A stretch of 64,000 nucleotides of DNA from assembly GCF_004357765.1 (NCBI RefSeq), contig NZ_SMTE01000003.1, positions 124,001 to 188,000 on the forward strand, in the 5' to 3' direction. The notes under the pieces are model-generated. The model made no database searches. It was not told the DNA's origin and saw only the letters and a program-made list of their open reading frames with translations. Within the stretch, counting starts at the first letter, position 1; the number at the start of each line of letters is the position of its first letter. Both the position numbers and the translations under genes were made by a program. Of this stretch, positions 10,109 through 18,793 are shown piece by piece. The stretch is from Pseudomonas putida (GTDB lineage: Bacteria > Pseudomonadota > Gammaproteobacteria > Pseudomonadales > Pseudomonadaceae).

Positions 10109-10164
10109 CTTCGCGGGCAAGCCCGCTCCCACAGGGCTCTCTGCAGCACCTGTGGGAGCGGGCC
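10109..10164. repeat. REP pair with truncated right copy
   Basis: The left element (10110-10135) is complete. The right element (10149-10164) keeps only CCTGTGGGAGCGGGCC before diverging, six bases from the acetyl-CoA hydrolase stop codon. It separates the convergent xpt and acetyl-CoA hydrolase genes. Confidence 0.75.
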
Positions 10165-10170
10165 CGGCGT

Positions 10171-12036
10171 TTACGAATGCCTGCTCGCAGCCAACCCCGC
10201 CAGCAGCAACCGCTGATACAGTTCCTCCTTGAGCCCCTGCGGATTTTCCAGCCCCATCCGCAGCAGATGGGCTTCGTACCCTTGCGGCCCCGGCGCCTCC
10301 AGCGTGGCCTTGCCCAACTCCAGCACCTCGCTCAGCTTGAGCTTGCTCTTCAACCAGTTCAGCGCGCGCAACAGATCCTGCTCCTGCGTCGTGAAATCGG
10401 TCCCCAGTGGATACTCGGGGAACATCCGTCCGTGCTCAGCACGCAGCGCCTCCAGACGCTGCGGTGTGTTGTCGGTGAACCGTGAATCGAGCTGGAAATC
10501 CCTGGCCAGCTTGCCCGCGTCCTTGGCCTGCGCCATCAGCTCGCCCTGGAAGCGCGAATCGCTGATCGCCAACAACCGCGCGATCACTTCGCTATCGGTC
10601 TGCCCACGCAGGTCGGCGATGCCGTATTCGGTCACCACGATGTCGCGCAGGTGCCGGGGAATGGTGCAGTGGCCGTACTGCCAGAACAGATTGGAAGTCA
10701 CCTCGCCTCCCGCCTCGCGCCAACTGCGCAATAGCAGGATCGAGCGCCCGCCTTCCAGAGCGTGGCCTTGGGCAACGAAGTTGTACTGCCCGCCCACCCC
10801 GCTGAGTACCCGGCCGTCTTCGAGCTGATCTGCCACCCCGGCACCGAGCAGGGTCATGCCGAACACGGTATTGACGAAGCGTGCGTCGCGGCGCTGGCGG
10901 CGCTTGAGTTGCTCGTCGCCGTACAACTCGTTGATGAAGCTGATGCGGGTCATGGCGAAGCGCGCCCGCTGCTCCAGCGGCATATCGCGCAGGTGCTGGT
11001 AGAACGCCTGAGGCCCCAGGAAGAACCCGCCATGCACCAGAGCACCGTGCTCATCGGCCGGACGCCGCACCACCCCGGCCTCGACCAAAGCCAACAGGCC
11101 GTTGACGAACATCTCGCTGCAGCCATAAAGGCCTTCGGCAAAGCCGTCCAGGCCACCCTCACGCTCGATCAGGGTCTGCCAGGCTGCGATGCCCAGTGTC
11201 GAGAGCAGCGCCTGGTAGGCGGCGTTGTCGCGTTCACGCGCCAGCAGCGCCGCAGCCAGTGCATCGCCCATGGCGCCTATTCCGATCTGCAGGGTGCCGC
11301 CATCACGTACCAAGGCGCTGGCATGCAGGCCGATGCAATGATCCTGAAGGGTCACCGGCATGTTCGGCGTGGAGAACAGCCGGCGTTGCTCGGCCTCGTC
11401 GATCAGCAGGTCGAAGGCATCGATGGGCAACTCAGCATCACCTGGCATGTAAGGCAGCTCGCTATGCACTTGGCCGAGCATCAGGATGGTTTCCCCGGCG
11501 GCGCGGCGCTTGGCGATCATCGGCAAGAGGTCGAGGGTGATATCGGGGTTGCAGGCCAGGCTCAGGTGAATGGGTTTCTCCGGGGTAGCGGCCACCAGTT
11601 GGGCGATCAGGTTGAGGCCCTTGGCATTGATGTCACGAGCGGCGTGGCTGTAATTGCTACTGACGTAGTCCTGCTGCGCGGTTTCGCTGTGCAGCAGGCT
11701 GCCGGGCTGCATGAAGAACTGCTCGACGCGGATATTGGGCGGCAGGTTGTCGTTGCGCAGGTCGGTGAGGTAGGTGAGTTCTTCGTAATCGGCGAACACC
11801 CGCTCCACGAAGGGTTCGAGAAAGCGTCGTTGCAGACCATCGCCCAAGGATGGACGGCCGAGGGATAGCGCGGTGTAGAGGGTCAGACGGCGCTCGGGCA
11901 GTTCGCGCACACGGGCAAAGAGGGCGTTGACGAAGGCATTGGGTTTGCCCAGGCCCAGCGGCAGGCCCATGTGAATATGGGCCGGCAATCGTGCCAGGAC
12001 CTGCTCGACGGCCTGGTCGAGGGAGCAGAGGTGCAT
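10171..12036 (-). CDS. Acetyl-CoA hydrolase/transferase family protein
   Basis: 621 residues from the ATG at 12036, which has AGGAGG five bases upstream; the frame stays open 66 codons further with no family similarity. The C-terminal half holds the acetyl-CoA hydrolase/transferase signature (GHCTIPRHLRDIVVTEYGIADLRG), and GVGGQYNFV matches the CoA-binding region. Members hydrolyse acyl-CoA or move CoA between carboxylates such as acetate and succinate. It is about 100 residues longer than short family members. Substrate is not determinable. It is downstream of the cytochrome c5 gene but separated by a terminator. Confidence 0.85.
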   Translation of the reverse strand: MHLCSLDQAVEQVLARLPAHIHMGLPLGLGKPNAFVNALFARVRELPERRLTLYTALSLGRPSLGDGLQRRFLEPFVERVFADYEELTYLTDLRNDNLPPNIRVEQFFMQPGSLLHSETAQQDYVSSNYSHAARDINAKGLNLIAQLVAATPEKPIHLSLACNPDITLDLLPMIAKRRAAGETILMLGQVHSELPYMPGDAELPIDAFDLLIDEAEQRRLFSTPNMPVTLQDHCIGLHASALVRDGGTLQIGIGAMGDALAAALLARERDNAAYQALLSTLGIAAWQTLIEREGGLDGFAEGLYGCSEMFVNGLLALVEAGVVRRPADEHGALVHGGFFLGPQAFYQHLRDMPLEQRARFAMTRISFINELYGDEQLKRRQRRDARFVNTVFGMTLLGAGVADQLEDGRVLSGVGGQYNFVAQGHALEGGRSILLLRSWREAGGEVTSNLFWQYGHCTIPRHLRDIVVTEYGIADLRGQTDSEVIARLLAISDSRFQGELMAQAKDAGKLARDFQLDSRFTDNTPQRLEALRAEHGRMFPEYPLGTDFTTQEQDLLRALNWLKSKLKLSEVLELGKATLEAPGPQGYEAHLLRMGLENPQGLKEELYQRLLLAGLAASRHS

Positions 12037-12132
12037 CCGGGCCTCCTGAAACATCCGTGGGTTCAGGGGTTGGACACGAGGTTGGGCGGTTGGTTGCCCG
12101 CGAAATGGCCGGTATTGGCAACCCAAAAACAA

Positions 12133-12162
12133 AAGCCCGCCATCGATGGCGGGCTTGGTGCA
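12133..12162 (-). terminator. Rho-independent terminator after cytochrome c5
   Basis: AAGCCCGCCATCGATGGCGGGCTT is a perfect palindrome (12133-12156). On the minus strand it is followed by TTGTTTTTGGG. It lies directly after the cytochrome c5 stop. Confidence 0.85.
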
Positions 12163-12175
12163 ATTCAGCTTTGAC

Positions 12176-12598
12176 TCACAACCCCGACATCTTCTGGATC
12201 GCCCCTTTGAGTTCTTCGTCCGTGCAATCCGCACAGGTCCCTTTCGGCGGCATGGCGTTCAGCCCGGTGATGGCCTTGGCGAGAATCCCATCGAGGCCAC
12301 CTTGATGATCGGCGCGTTCTTTCCACGCGGCGGTGTCACCGATCTTCGGTGCACCCAGCAGCCCGCTGCCATGGCAGGCGTTGCAGTGCTTGGCAATGAT
12401 TTCATCGGGGGTCTTGGCACCGCCACCACCTGCGGCGGCGGCCACTTCCATCCCCTTGCACTCCTGGCCCTGCACACACACCTGCCCAACCGGCTCGAGG
12501 CGCTTGGCGAGGTCATCGTTGGTGGCGGCGGATGCGCCCAGTGCCCAGAGGGCGAAAACGGCTGCTGGTACGGCCAGCATCTTCTTGATTTGGTTCAC
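12176..12598 (-). CDS. Cytochrome c5, class I c-type cytochrome
   Basis: 140 residues from the GTG at 12598 (GAGG eight bases upstream), beginning with MNQIKKMLAVPAAV and a signal peptide that probably ends at ALGASA. One haem site, CNACHG, lies near residue 73. The methionine ligand is likely in LNAMPPKG, and the following CADC pair could form the disulfide known in c5-type cytochromes. It is a periplasmic electron carrier in respiratory chains. A -10-like TATACT lies upstream on the minus strand (12657-12662). Confidence 0.88.
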   Translation of the reverse strand: MNQIKKMLAVPAAVFALWALGASAATNDDLAKRLEPVGQVCVQGQECKGMEVAAAAGGGGAKTPDEIIAKHCNACHGSGLLGAPKIGDTAAWKERADHQGGLDGILAKAITGLNAMPPKGTCADCTDEELKGAIQKMSGL

Positions 12599-12735
12599 GC
12601 GTACACCCTCATGGTGGCTAATCACGCCCGCGGCCACGGTAATGCGAGCGTTGAAAAGTATAGCGGGAACCCGGAACCCGTGGATACGACCCTACACCGG
12701 AAAGGGGTATTGCCGAATCAATGCACTGCGCTGGA

Positions 12736-13284
12736 TCAAAAGTTCGAGGGGGTGGCCGCGCTGATCAACCGTGCCGGCTCATCGAAAGGATTGCGGAATC
12801 GGTGCGGTCGGGTGCTTTCGAAGTAGTAGCTGTCACCCTCTTCGAGGATGAAGGTTTCGGTACCGACCACCAGTTCAAGACGGCCTTCGAGCAGAATGCC
12901 GGTTTCTTCGCCGTCGTGGGTGAGCATCTCCTCGCCAGTATCCGCGCCGGGTGGATAGACCTCGTTGAGAAAGGCGATGGCGCGATTGGGGTGCGATTTA
13001 CCGACCAGTTTCATGGTCACGGCACCGTCGGAGATGTCGATCAGCTCGTGGGCCTTGTAGACGATCTGCGCGGGGCTTTCGGCCTGCAGCTCTACGGAGA
13101 AGAACTCGACCATGGACATGGGAATGCCGCTCAGCACCTTGCGCAATGAGCTGATCGACGGGCTCACGCTGTTCTTCTCGATCATCGAGATGGTGCTGTT
13201 GGTGACACCCGCACGCTTGGCCAGCTCACGCTGGGACAGGCCCTTGAGCTTGCGGATGGCTTGCAGTCGTTCGCCGACGTCCAA
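12736..13284 (-). CDS. pauR: XRE-cupin repressor of polyamine catabolism (PauR/PuuR type)
   Basis: 182 residues. The N-terminal helix-turn-helix (about 5-60, LSQRELAKRAGVTNSTISMI) is followed by a C-terminal cupin (about 110-180, EETGILLEGRLELVVG and YYFESTRPHRFRNP) that would sense the ligand. Length and layout match E. coli PuuR and P. aeruginosa PauR, which represses gamma-glutamylpolyamine genes until putrescine is present. Start is TTG with AGGAGG eight bases upstream. Its position beside dadX-dadA and near pauB and pauC supports the call. Confidence 0.85.
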   Translation of the reverse strand: MDVGERLQAIRKLKGLSQRELAKRAGVTNSTISMIEKNSVSPSISSLRKVLSGIPMSMVEFFSVELQAESPAQIVYKAHELIDISDGAVTMKLVGKSHPNRAIAFLNEVYPPGADTGEEMLTHDGEETGILLEGRLELVVGTETFILEEGDSYYFESTRPHRFRNPFDEPARLISAATPSNF

Positions 13285-13396
13285 AGCTGGAGCCTCCTGA
13301 ATCGGTAGGGATGGGCGGGGTGGATGTGAACGATATCATGGCAACGCCGTTCAGTATTTACAACACACCACGCCTCAACCTGACCGCTTCAGCGGC

Positions 13397-14470
13397 TCAT
13401 TCGCCGAAATAGTCCAGCGGCACCCGCTTGAGATTGCAGAAGATCTGGTAGGGAATCGTCCCGGCGCGCTGGGCCACATCGCTGGCCAGCACCTGCTTGC
13501 CCCACAGCTCGACCGGGCTGCCGACAGTGGCTTCAGGCACGTCGGTAAGGTCGATGCACAGCATGTCCATCGAGACCCGGCCAATCAACGATGCGCGCTT
13601 GCCGGCCACCACCACTGGCGTGCCCGTGGGAGCATGACGTGGATAGCCGTCGGCGTAGCCCATGGCGACCACACCCACCCGGGTCGGACGCTGGCCGATG
13701 AATTTGCCGCCGTAGCCCACAGGCTCGCCGGCGGGCAGCTCACGCACGCTGATCACCCGCGATTGCAGGGTCATCACCGGCTGCAGGCGCTCGGCCTGGG
13801 CCTGGGGTGTCTCGAACGGTGAGGCGCCATACAGCATGATGCCAGGGCGGACCCAGTCGCTGGGGGCCTGCGGCCAGGCCAGCACGCCAGGGGAATTACG
13901 CAGGCTGCATTCGGCGCTGAGGCCTTGGCGGGCGGCCTGGAACAATGCGATCTGTTGCTCGGTGGCATCGACGTCCGGCTCATCGGCCCGGGCGAAGTGG
14001 CTCATCAACACGATGCGAGCGACCTTGCCGCTGGCGAGCAGACGCTGATAGGCCTCGTGATAGTCCTTGGGGTGCAGGCCGACGCGGTGCATGCCGCTGT
14101 CGAGCTTGAGCCAAATGGTCAGCGGCTTGCGCACGGCGGTCGCTTCGATGGCCTCGAGCTGCCACAGCGAATGCACCACGCACCACAGGTCGTGTTCGGC
14201 GATCAGTGCCAGCTCGCTGGACTCGAAGAAGCCCTCCAGCAGCAAGACCGGTGCCTTGATGCCTGCGGCACGCAGCTCCAGCGCCTCCTCGATGCACGCC
14301 ACGGCGAAGCCGTCGGCTTCGGGCTCCAGGGCCAGGGCGCAACGCACGGCGCCGTGGCCATAGGCGTCGGCCTTGACCACGGCAAGGGCCTTGGCACCGG
14401 ACAGTTCTCGGGCCAGGCGGTAGTTGTGGCGGAGGGCTTGCAAGTCGATCAGGGCGCGGGCGGGGCGCAT
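13397..14470 (-). CDS. dadX: Catabolic alanine racemase
   Basis: 357 residues from the ATG at 14470 (AAGG upstream; an in-frame GTG at 14494 lies eight codons earlier). A PLP-dependent enzyme: the lysine that binds PLP is in [11 protein letters not shown] near residue 33, and the C-terminal catalytic tyrosine region is [12 protein letters not shown]. It interconverts L- and D-alanine so that DadA can oxidise the D form. It follows dadA by 147 bases holding a REP pair, and the two probably form one Lrp-controlled unit. Assignment as dadX over alr is by context. Confidence 0.93.
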   Translation of the reverse strand: MRPARALIDLQALRHNYRLARELSGAKALAVVKADAYGHGAVRCALALEPEADGFAVACIEEALELRAAGIKAPVLLLEGFFESSELALIAEHDLWCVVHSLWQLEAIEATAVRKPLTIWLKLDSGMHRVGLHPKDYHEAYQRLLASGKVARIVLMSHFARADEPDVDATEQQIALFQAARQGLSAECSLRNSPGVLAWPQAPSDWVRPGIMLYGASPFETPQAQAERLQPVMTLQSRVISVRELPAGEPVGYGGKFIGQRPTRVGVVAMGYADGYPRHAPTGTPVVVAGKRASLIGRVSMDMLCIDLTDVPEATVGSPVELWGKQVLASDVAQRAGTIPYQIFCNLKRVPLDYFGE

Positions 14471-14511
14471 GGGGGCTGCCTTATGCTGGTTCACAAGTTG
14501 AAAACGGTATT

Positions 14512-14604
14512 GGCCTCTTCGCGGGCAAGCCCGCTCCCACAGGGTTTGCGCAGACCCACAGGTTGCGCGGTACCTGTGGGAGCGGGCTTGCCCGCGAAGA
14601 GGCC
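14512..14604. repeat. REP pair between dadA and dadX
   Basis: Perfect inverted repeat with 32-base arms (14512-14543 and 14573-14604) and a 29-base loop. Unlike most pairs here it lies inside a probable operon, so it may adjust the relative amounts of dadA and dadX messages. Confidence 0.9.
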
Positions 14605-14617
14605 GGTACAGACGACC

Positions 14618-15922
14618 TTACTGCTGGTGGGCAGGCTCGGTCCGACCGTGCTTGGCCACTTCCCGCTCATTGCCATACCGCGAGATGTCCAGCCCTTGGG
14701 CACTGATCTGCGGCTTCTTGCGCGCAATCAGGTCCGCCAGCAGGCGACCGGAACCGCACGCCATGGTCCAACCCAACGTGCCGTGACCGGTGTTGAGGAA
14801 CAGGTTGCGGAACGCGGTTGCGCCCACGATCGGCGTGCCGTCCGGGGTGGCGGGACGCAAGCCGGTCCAGAAACTGGCCTGACTCAGATCGCCGCCGCGA
14901 GGATAAAGGTCGTTGACGATCATCTCCAGCGTTTCGCGCCGACGCGGGTTCAGCGAAAGGTCGAAGCCCGCGATCTCGGCCATGCCGCCGACGCGGATGC
15001 GGTTGTCGAAACGGGTGATGGCAACCTTGTAGGTCTCGTCGAGAATGGTCGAGGTCGGTGCCATGTCGGCATTGGTGATCGGCACGGTCAGCGAGTAGCC
15101 CTTGAGCGGGTACACCGGCGCACGGATGCCCAGGGGCTTGAGCATCTGCGGCGAGTAGCTGCCCAACGCCAGCACGTAGCGGTCGGCGGTTTCCAGCTTG
15201 CCGTCGATCCAGACGCCATTGATGCGATCACCGGCGAAGTCCAGGCGTTGGATGTCCTGGCCGAAACGGAACTCGACACCCAGCTTGATGGCCATTTCAG
15301 CCAGCTTTGTGGTGAACATCTGGCAGTCGCCGGTCTGGTCGTTGGGCAGCCGCAGAGCGCCGGCGAGGATATCCTTGACCCCGGCCAAGGCCGGTTCGAC
15401 GCGGGCGATGCCGTCACGGTCGAGCAGTTCGTAGGGCACGCCGGACTGTTCGAGCACGGCGATGTCCTTGGCCGCGGCATCCACTTGCGCCTGGGTACGG
15501 AACAGCTGGGTGGTGCCCAGGGTGCGGCTTTCGTAGGCGATACCGGTTTCGCGGCGCAGTTCGTCGAGGCAGTCGCGGCTGTACTCGGACAGGCGCACCA
15601 TGCGCTCCTTGTTCACCGCGTAGCGGCTGGCGGTGCAGTTGCGCAGCATCTGCGCCATCCACAGGTACTGGTCGACGTCGCCGGTGAGCTTGATGGCCAG
15701 TGGCGCATGGCGCTCGAGCAGCCACTTGATGGCCTTGAGCGGCACACCCGGTGCAGCCCAGGGCGAGGCGTAGCCGGGCGAGATCTGGCCGGCGTTGGCA
15801 AAGCTGGTTTCCATGGCGACCGCTGGCTGACGGTCGACCACCGTGACTTCGAAACCTTGTCGCGCCAGATAATAGGCACTGGCGGTCCCGATGACACCGC
15901 TACCTAATACCAGAACTCGCAT
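14618..15922 (-). CDS. dadA: D-amino acid dehydrogenase small subunit
   Basis: 434 residues, the family's usual length. An FAD-binding GxGxxG ([18 protein letters not shown]) opens the protein, followed by the DAO fold with [20 protein letters not shown], which is characteristic of DadA. The C-terminal [20 protein letters not shown] is the second FAD signature. It oxidises D-alanine and other D-amino acids to keto acids, passing electrons to the respiratory chain at the inner membrane. ATG start, GAGG nine bases upstream. It is divergent from lrp, the expected activator. Confidence 0.96.
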   Translation of the reverse strand: MRVLVLGSGVIGTASAYYLARQGFEVTVVDRQPAVAMETSFANAGQISPGYASPWAAPGVPLKAIKWLLERHAPLAIKLTGDVDQYLWMAQMLRNCTASRYAVNKERMVRLSEYSRDCLDELRRETGIAYESRTLGTTQLFRTQAQVDAAAKDIAVLEQSGVPYELLDRDGIARVEPALAGVKDILAGALRLPNDQTGDCQMFTTKLAEMAIKLGVEFRFGQDIQRLDFAGDRINGVWIDGKLETADRYVLALGSYSPQMLKPLGIRAPVYPLKGYSLTVPITNADMAPTSTILDETYKVAITRFDNRIRVGGMAEIAGFDLSLNPRRRETLEMIVNDLYPRGGDLSQASFWTGLRPATPDGTPIVGATAFRNLFLNTGHGTLGWTMACGSGRLLADLIARKKPQISAQGLDISRYGNEREVAKHGRTEPAHQQ

Positions 15923-16031
15923 CGTCTAATCCTCGCACCGGCTACACGGCCTGTTTATTGAAATGGCATGGATGGGCGCAGTATAAAAAGACAGGCCCAG
16001 TGCAATTCACTATATAAAAGCCTATTATTGG

Positions 16032-16043
16032 CGAGAATTCTCG
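16032..16043. promoter_or_regulatory. Palindrome in the dadA-lrp divergent gap
   Basis: CGAGAATTCTCG is a perfect 12-base palindrome 32 bases before the lrp start. Lrp-type sites are imperfect AT-centred palindromes, so it may be an operator for autoregulation or dadA control. AT-rich TATATAAAAG just upstream (16011-16020) could hold a promoter -10. Confidence 0.4.
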
Positions 16044-16075
16044 GCAAAATCGCCTTTCACGGAGGGGCATCCCCT

Positions 16076-16564
16076 ATGAGAACCCAGCACCAGAGCAAGC
16101 GTGAACTGGACAAGATCGACCGCAACATCCTGCGCATCCTGCAGAACGACGGGCGTATTTCCTTCACCGAACTGGGCGAGAAAGTTGGGCTGTCCACCAC
16201 CCCCTGCACCGAGCGCGTCCGCCGCCTGGAACGCGAGGGCATCATCATGGGCTACAACGCCCGGCTGAACCCCCAGCACCTCAAGGGCAGCCTGTTGGTG
16301 TTCGTGGAAATCAGCCTGGACTACAAGTCGGGCGATACCTTCGAGGAATTCCGCCGCGCGGTGCTCAAGCTGCCCCATGTACTGGAATGCCACCTGGTGT
16401 CGGGCGACTTCGACTACCTGGTGAAAGCGCGCATTTCGGAGATGGCGTCGTACCGCAAGCTGCTCGGCGACATCCTGCTGAAGCTGCCGCACGTGCGCGA
16501 ATCGAAGAGCTACATCGTCATGGAAGAGGTCAAGGAAAGCCTCTGCCTGCCGATTCCGGACTGA
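16076..16564 (+). CDS. lrp: Lrp/AsnC-family regulator of D-alanine catabolism
   Basis: 162 residues from the ATG at 16076 (GGAGG ten bases upstream). N-terminal helix-turn-helix (KIDRNILRILQNDGRISFTE, LSTTPCTERVRRLEREGII) and a C-terminal RAM ligand-binding domain (LECHLVSGDFDYLVKARI). This is the Lrp orthologue also called DadR, which activates dadA-dadX in response to alanine and other amino acids. It is divergent from dadA. Its 3' end is one base from the convergent YkgJ-type gene. Confidence 0.92.
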   Translation: MRTQHQSKRELDKIDRNILRILQNDGRISFTELGEKVGLSTTPCTERVRRLEREGIIMGYNARLNPQHLKGSLLVFVEISLDYKSGDTFEEFRRAVLKLPHVLECHLVSGDFDYLVKARISEMASYRKLLGDILLKLPHVRESKSYIVMEEVKESLCLPIPD

Positions 16565-16565
16565 T

Positions 16566-16919
16566 TCAGACCAGCACTTGGCGAGTGCTGGCGATGAACT
16601 GGTGCACCAGCTGTTCGGCCTCGGGCTCGATCGGCTGCTCCGGGCCACGGCCACGTGGGCAGGCCAGGCGCGGGGTGGTGCCGAACAGACGGCAGATCAT
16701 CGGGCGCTCTTCGTACACCGTGCAGCCGTTGGCCCCCAGGTGTACGCAGTCCAGACGTTCCAGGGCCGCGTCCTGTTCGGCCTGCGATTTGCGCGGCAAT
16801 CGGGCCATTTCCTCGGCAGAAGTGGTGACCGGGCCGCAGCAGTCGTGGCAGCCGGGCTCGCACTCGAAGGAGGGAATGAGCTCGCGCAGGAAGTGGATCT
16901 TGTGGCGGTTGCAGGGCAT
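16566..16919 (-). CDS. YkgJ-family cysteine cluster protein
   Basis: 117 residues. The N-terminal CEPGCHDCCGPV and later cysteines (LDCVHLGANGCTVYEERPMICRLFG, ACPRG) form the CxxxCxxCC pattern of the YkgJ family (formerly UPF0153), thought to bind zinc or an iron-sulfur cluster. No function is established. It converges on lrp with a one-base gap, so their transcripts overlap. Confidence 0.8.
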   Translation of the reverse strand: MPCNRHKIHFLRELIPSFECEPGCHDCCGPVTTSAEEMARLPRKSQAEQDAALERLDCVHLGANGCTVYEERPMICRLFGTTPRLACPRGRGPEQPIEPEAEQLVHQFIASTRQVLV

Positions 16920-17079
16920 GGCAGGTACAGCGCTGGGAATTTGCCTGGATTATAGGCCCATTCGCGGTGGTCCGGCGCCCCGATGAGCCCGCGAACGAGG
17001 ACGCAGCGCTCGCCGGTTGCCGCTCTCCCAACCCCGGCTTATCCTCCCTCCCTCAGCCCACAGCCAGCAGGTCCGCCCC

Positions 17080-18372
17080 ATGACCCACAGCGCGCAGCAC
17101 GCCGCCTCCTACTACGCCGCCAGCAGCGCGCCACACCCGGACCATTCCTTCCTGCAAGGCGAACACGTCGCCGACGTGTGCATCGTCGGCGGCGGCTATT
17201 CCGGCCTGAACACCGCCATCGAACTGGCCGAGCGCGGCTTCTCGGTCGTGCTGCTGGAAGCCCGCAAGCTCGGCTGGGGTGCCAGCGGGCGCAATGGCGG
17301 GCAACTGATCCGTGGCGTAGGCCACGGCCTTGAGCAGTTCCTGCCGGTGATCGGCGAGCAAGGCGTGCACAGCCTGAAGCGGATGGGCCTGGAAGCCGTG
17401 GACATCGTGCGTGAGCGCGTCGAACGCCACGCCATCGCCTGCGACCTGACCTGGGGCTACTGCGACCTTGCCAACAAGCCCGCCGAACTGAAAGGCTTCG
17501 CCGAGGATGCAGAGGAACTGCGCAGCCTGGGCTATCGCCACGAAGTGCGGCTGGTCGGCCAGGACGACATTCACAGCGTGGTCGGCTCTGACCGTTATGT
17601 CGGCGGCCTGATCGACATGGGCTCGGGCCACCTGCACCCGCTCAACCTGGCCCTGGGCGAAGCGGCCCTGGCCAGCCGCCTGGGCGTGAAGCTGTTCGAG
17701 CAGTCCGAGGTCACGCGTATCGACCACGGCCCGCAAGTGCAGGTGCATACCGCCCAGGGCCGGGTGCGGGCCCAGACCCTGGTGCTGTGCTGCAACGCCT
17801 ACCTCAATGGCCTCGACCGCGAACTGGGCGGCAAGGTGCTGCCAGCCGGCAGCTACATCATCGCCACCGAGCCACTGGGCGAGGAACGTGCACGCCAACT
17901 GCTGCCGCAGAACATGGCAGTGTGTGACCAGCGCGTGGCCCTGGACTACTATCGCCTGTCTGCCGACCACCGATTGCTGTTCGGCGGTGCCTGCCATTAT
18001 TCGGGCCGTGACCCGAAGGACATCGCCAGCTACATGCGACCGAAGATGCTCAAGGTGTTCCCGCAACTGGCCGACGTGCGCATCGACTACCAGTGGGGCG
18101 GCATGATCGGCATCGGCGCCAATCGCCTGCCGCAGATCGGCCGCCTGGCCAGCCAGCCCAACGTCTATTACGCCCAGGCCTACGCGGGCCACGGACTGAA
18201 CGCCACGCACCTGGCCGCACGGCTGCTCGGCGAGGCGATCAGCGGCCAGGAAAGCGGGCGCTTCGACCTGTTCGCCAAGGTGCCGCACATCACCTTCCCC
18301 GGCGGCAAGCACCTGCGCTCGCCGCTGCTGGCGCTGGGCATGCTCTGGCACCGGCTCAAGGAACTGGCCTAG
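17080..18372 (+). CDS. pauB: FAD-dependent gamma-glutamylputrescine oxidase (PauB/PuuB type)
   Basis: 430 residues from the ATG at 17080. The FAD-binding motif is VADVCIVGGGYSGLNTAIEL followed by LEARKLGWGASGRNGGQL, the pattern of the DAO family's PuuB/OrdL branch. The C-terminal GMIGIGANRLPQIGRL and YAGHGLNATHLAARLLGEAI complete the FAD site. It would oxidise gamma-glutamylputrescine to the aldehyde with H2O2 release. Pseudomonads carry several pauB copies; the position near dadA, lrp and pauC matches P. aeruginosa PA5309. The exact polyamine is uncertain. Confidence 0.85.
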   Translation: MTHSAQHAASYYAASSAPHPDHSFLQGEHVADVCIVGGGYSGLNTAIELAERGFSVVLLEARKLGWGASGRNGGQLIRGVGHGLEQFLPVIGEQGVHSLKRMGLEAVDIVRERVERHAIACDLTWGYCDLANKPAELKGFAEDAEELRSLGYRHEVRLVGQDDIHSVVGSDRYVGGLIDMGSGHLHPLNLALGEAALASRLGVKLFEQSEVTRIDHGPQVQVHTAQGRVRAQTLVLCCNAYLNGLDRELGGKVLPAGSYIIATEPLGEERARQLLPQNMAVCDQRVALDYYRLSADHRLLFGGACHYSGRDPKDIASYMRPKMLKVFPQLADVRIDYQWGGMIGIGANRLPQIGRLASQPNVYYAQAYAGHGLNATHLAARLLGEAISGQESGRFDLFAKVPHITFPGGKHLRSPLLALGMLWHRLKELA

Positions 18373-18385
18373 GGCCTCTTGGCCC

Positions 18386-18616
18386 TCATTCTTTCCAGAA
18401 CGGCTTACGCCCCTCCTCCCAGGCACGCTCACGGGTGATTCCGATATCACGCAGTTGGTCTTCCGTGAGCTCCAACAATGCCCTGCGGGTGTGCCAGCGG
18501 TGCAGCATGAGGGCCCAGCGTCCGAACCCGGCCGGCGCGTCGAAGACCTGATTCCGCTGTCCGGCCTCCAGTTCCTTGGCCAACAGCTGCAAGCGCACAT
18601 CACTCATGCCACCCAT
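18386..18616 (-). CDS. DUF1127 small protein
   Basis: 76 residues from the ATG at 18616 (GAGG eight bases upstream; an in-frame GTG sits one codon earlier). The C-terminal LMLHRWHTRRALLELTEDQLRDIGITRERA is the DUF1127 motif. Small DUF1127 proteins in other bacteria bind RNA and affect phosphate and carbon metabolism; whether that holds here is unknown. It converges on the oxidase gene. Confidence 0.82.
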   Translation of the reverse strand: MGGMSDVRLQLLAKELEAGQRNQVFDAPAGFGRWALMLHRWHTRRALLELTEDQLRDIGITRERAWEEGRKPFWKE

Positions 18617-18793
18617 CACTGCATCCTCACGTTCAGTTGATACCGTGGGGAAAGCATGCCGCCGACAGATGCTTCAATACAGATCCAAAATCAGCCTATT
18701 ATTCCCATACAGAACGGGCTATCTAACAGCTGAATGGCGGATTTTCAGCGTATCTGTACTGGTCGACACCCACATACCGCGCAGGAGTCTGCC

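Noticed and set aside
17053-18603. 516-codon minus-strand frame opposite the pauB-type oxidase
   Set aside because: Shadow of an FAD oxidoreductase whose plus-strand motifs are unmistakable. It also overlaps the DUF1127 gene in another frame.
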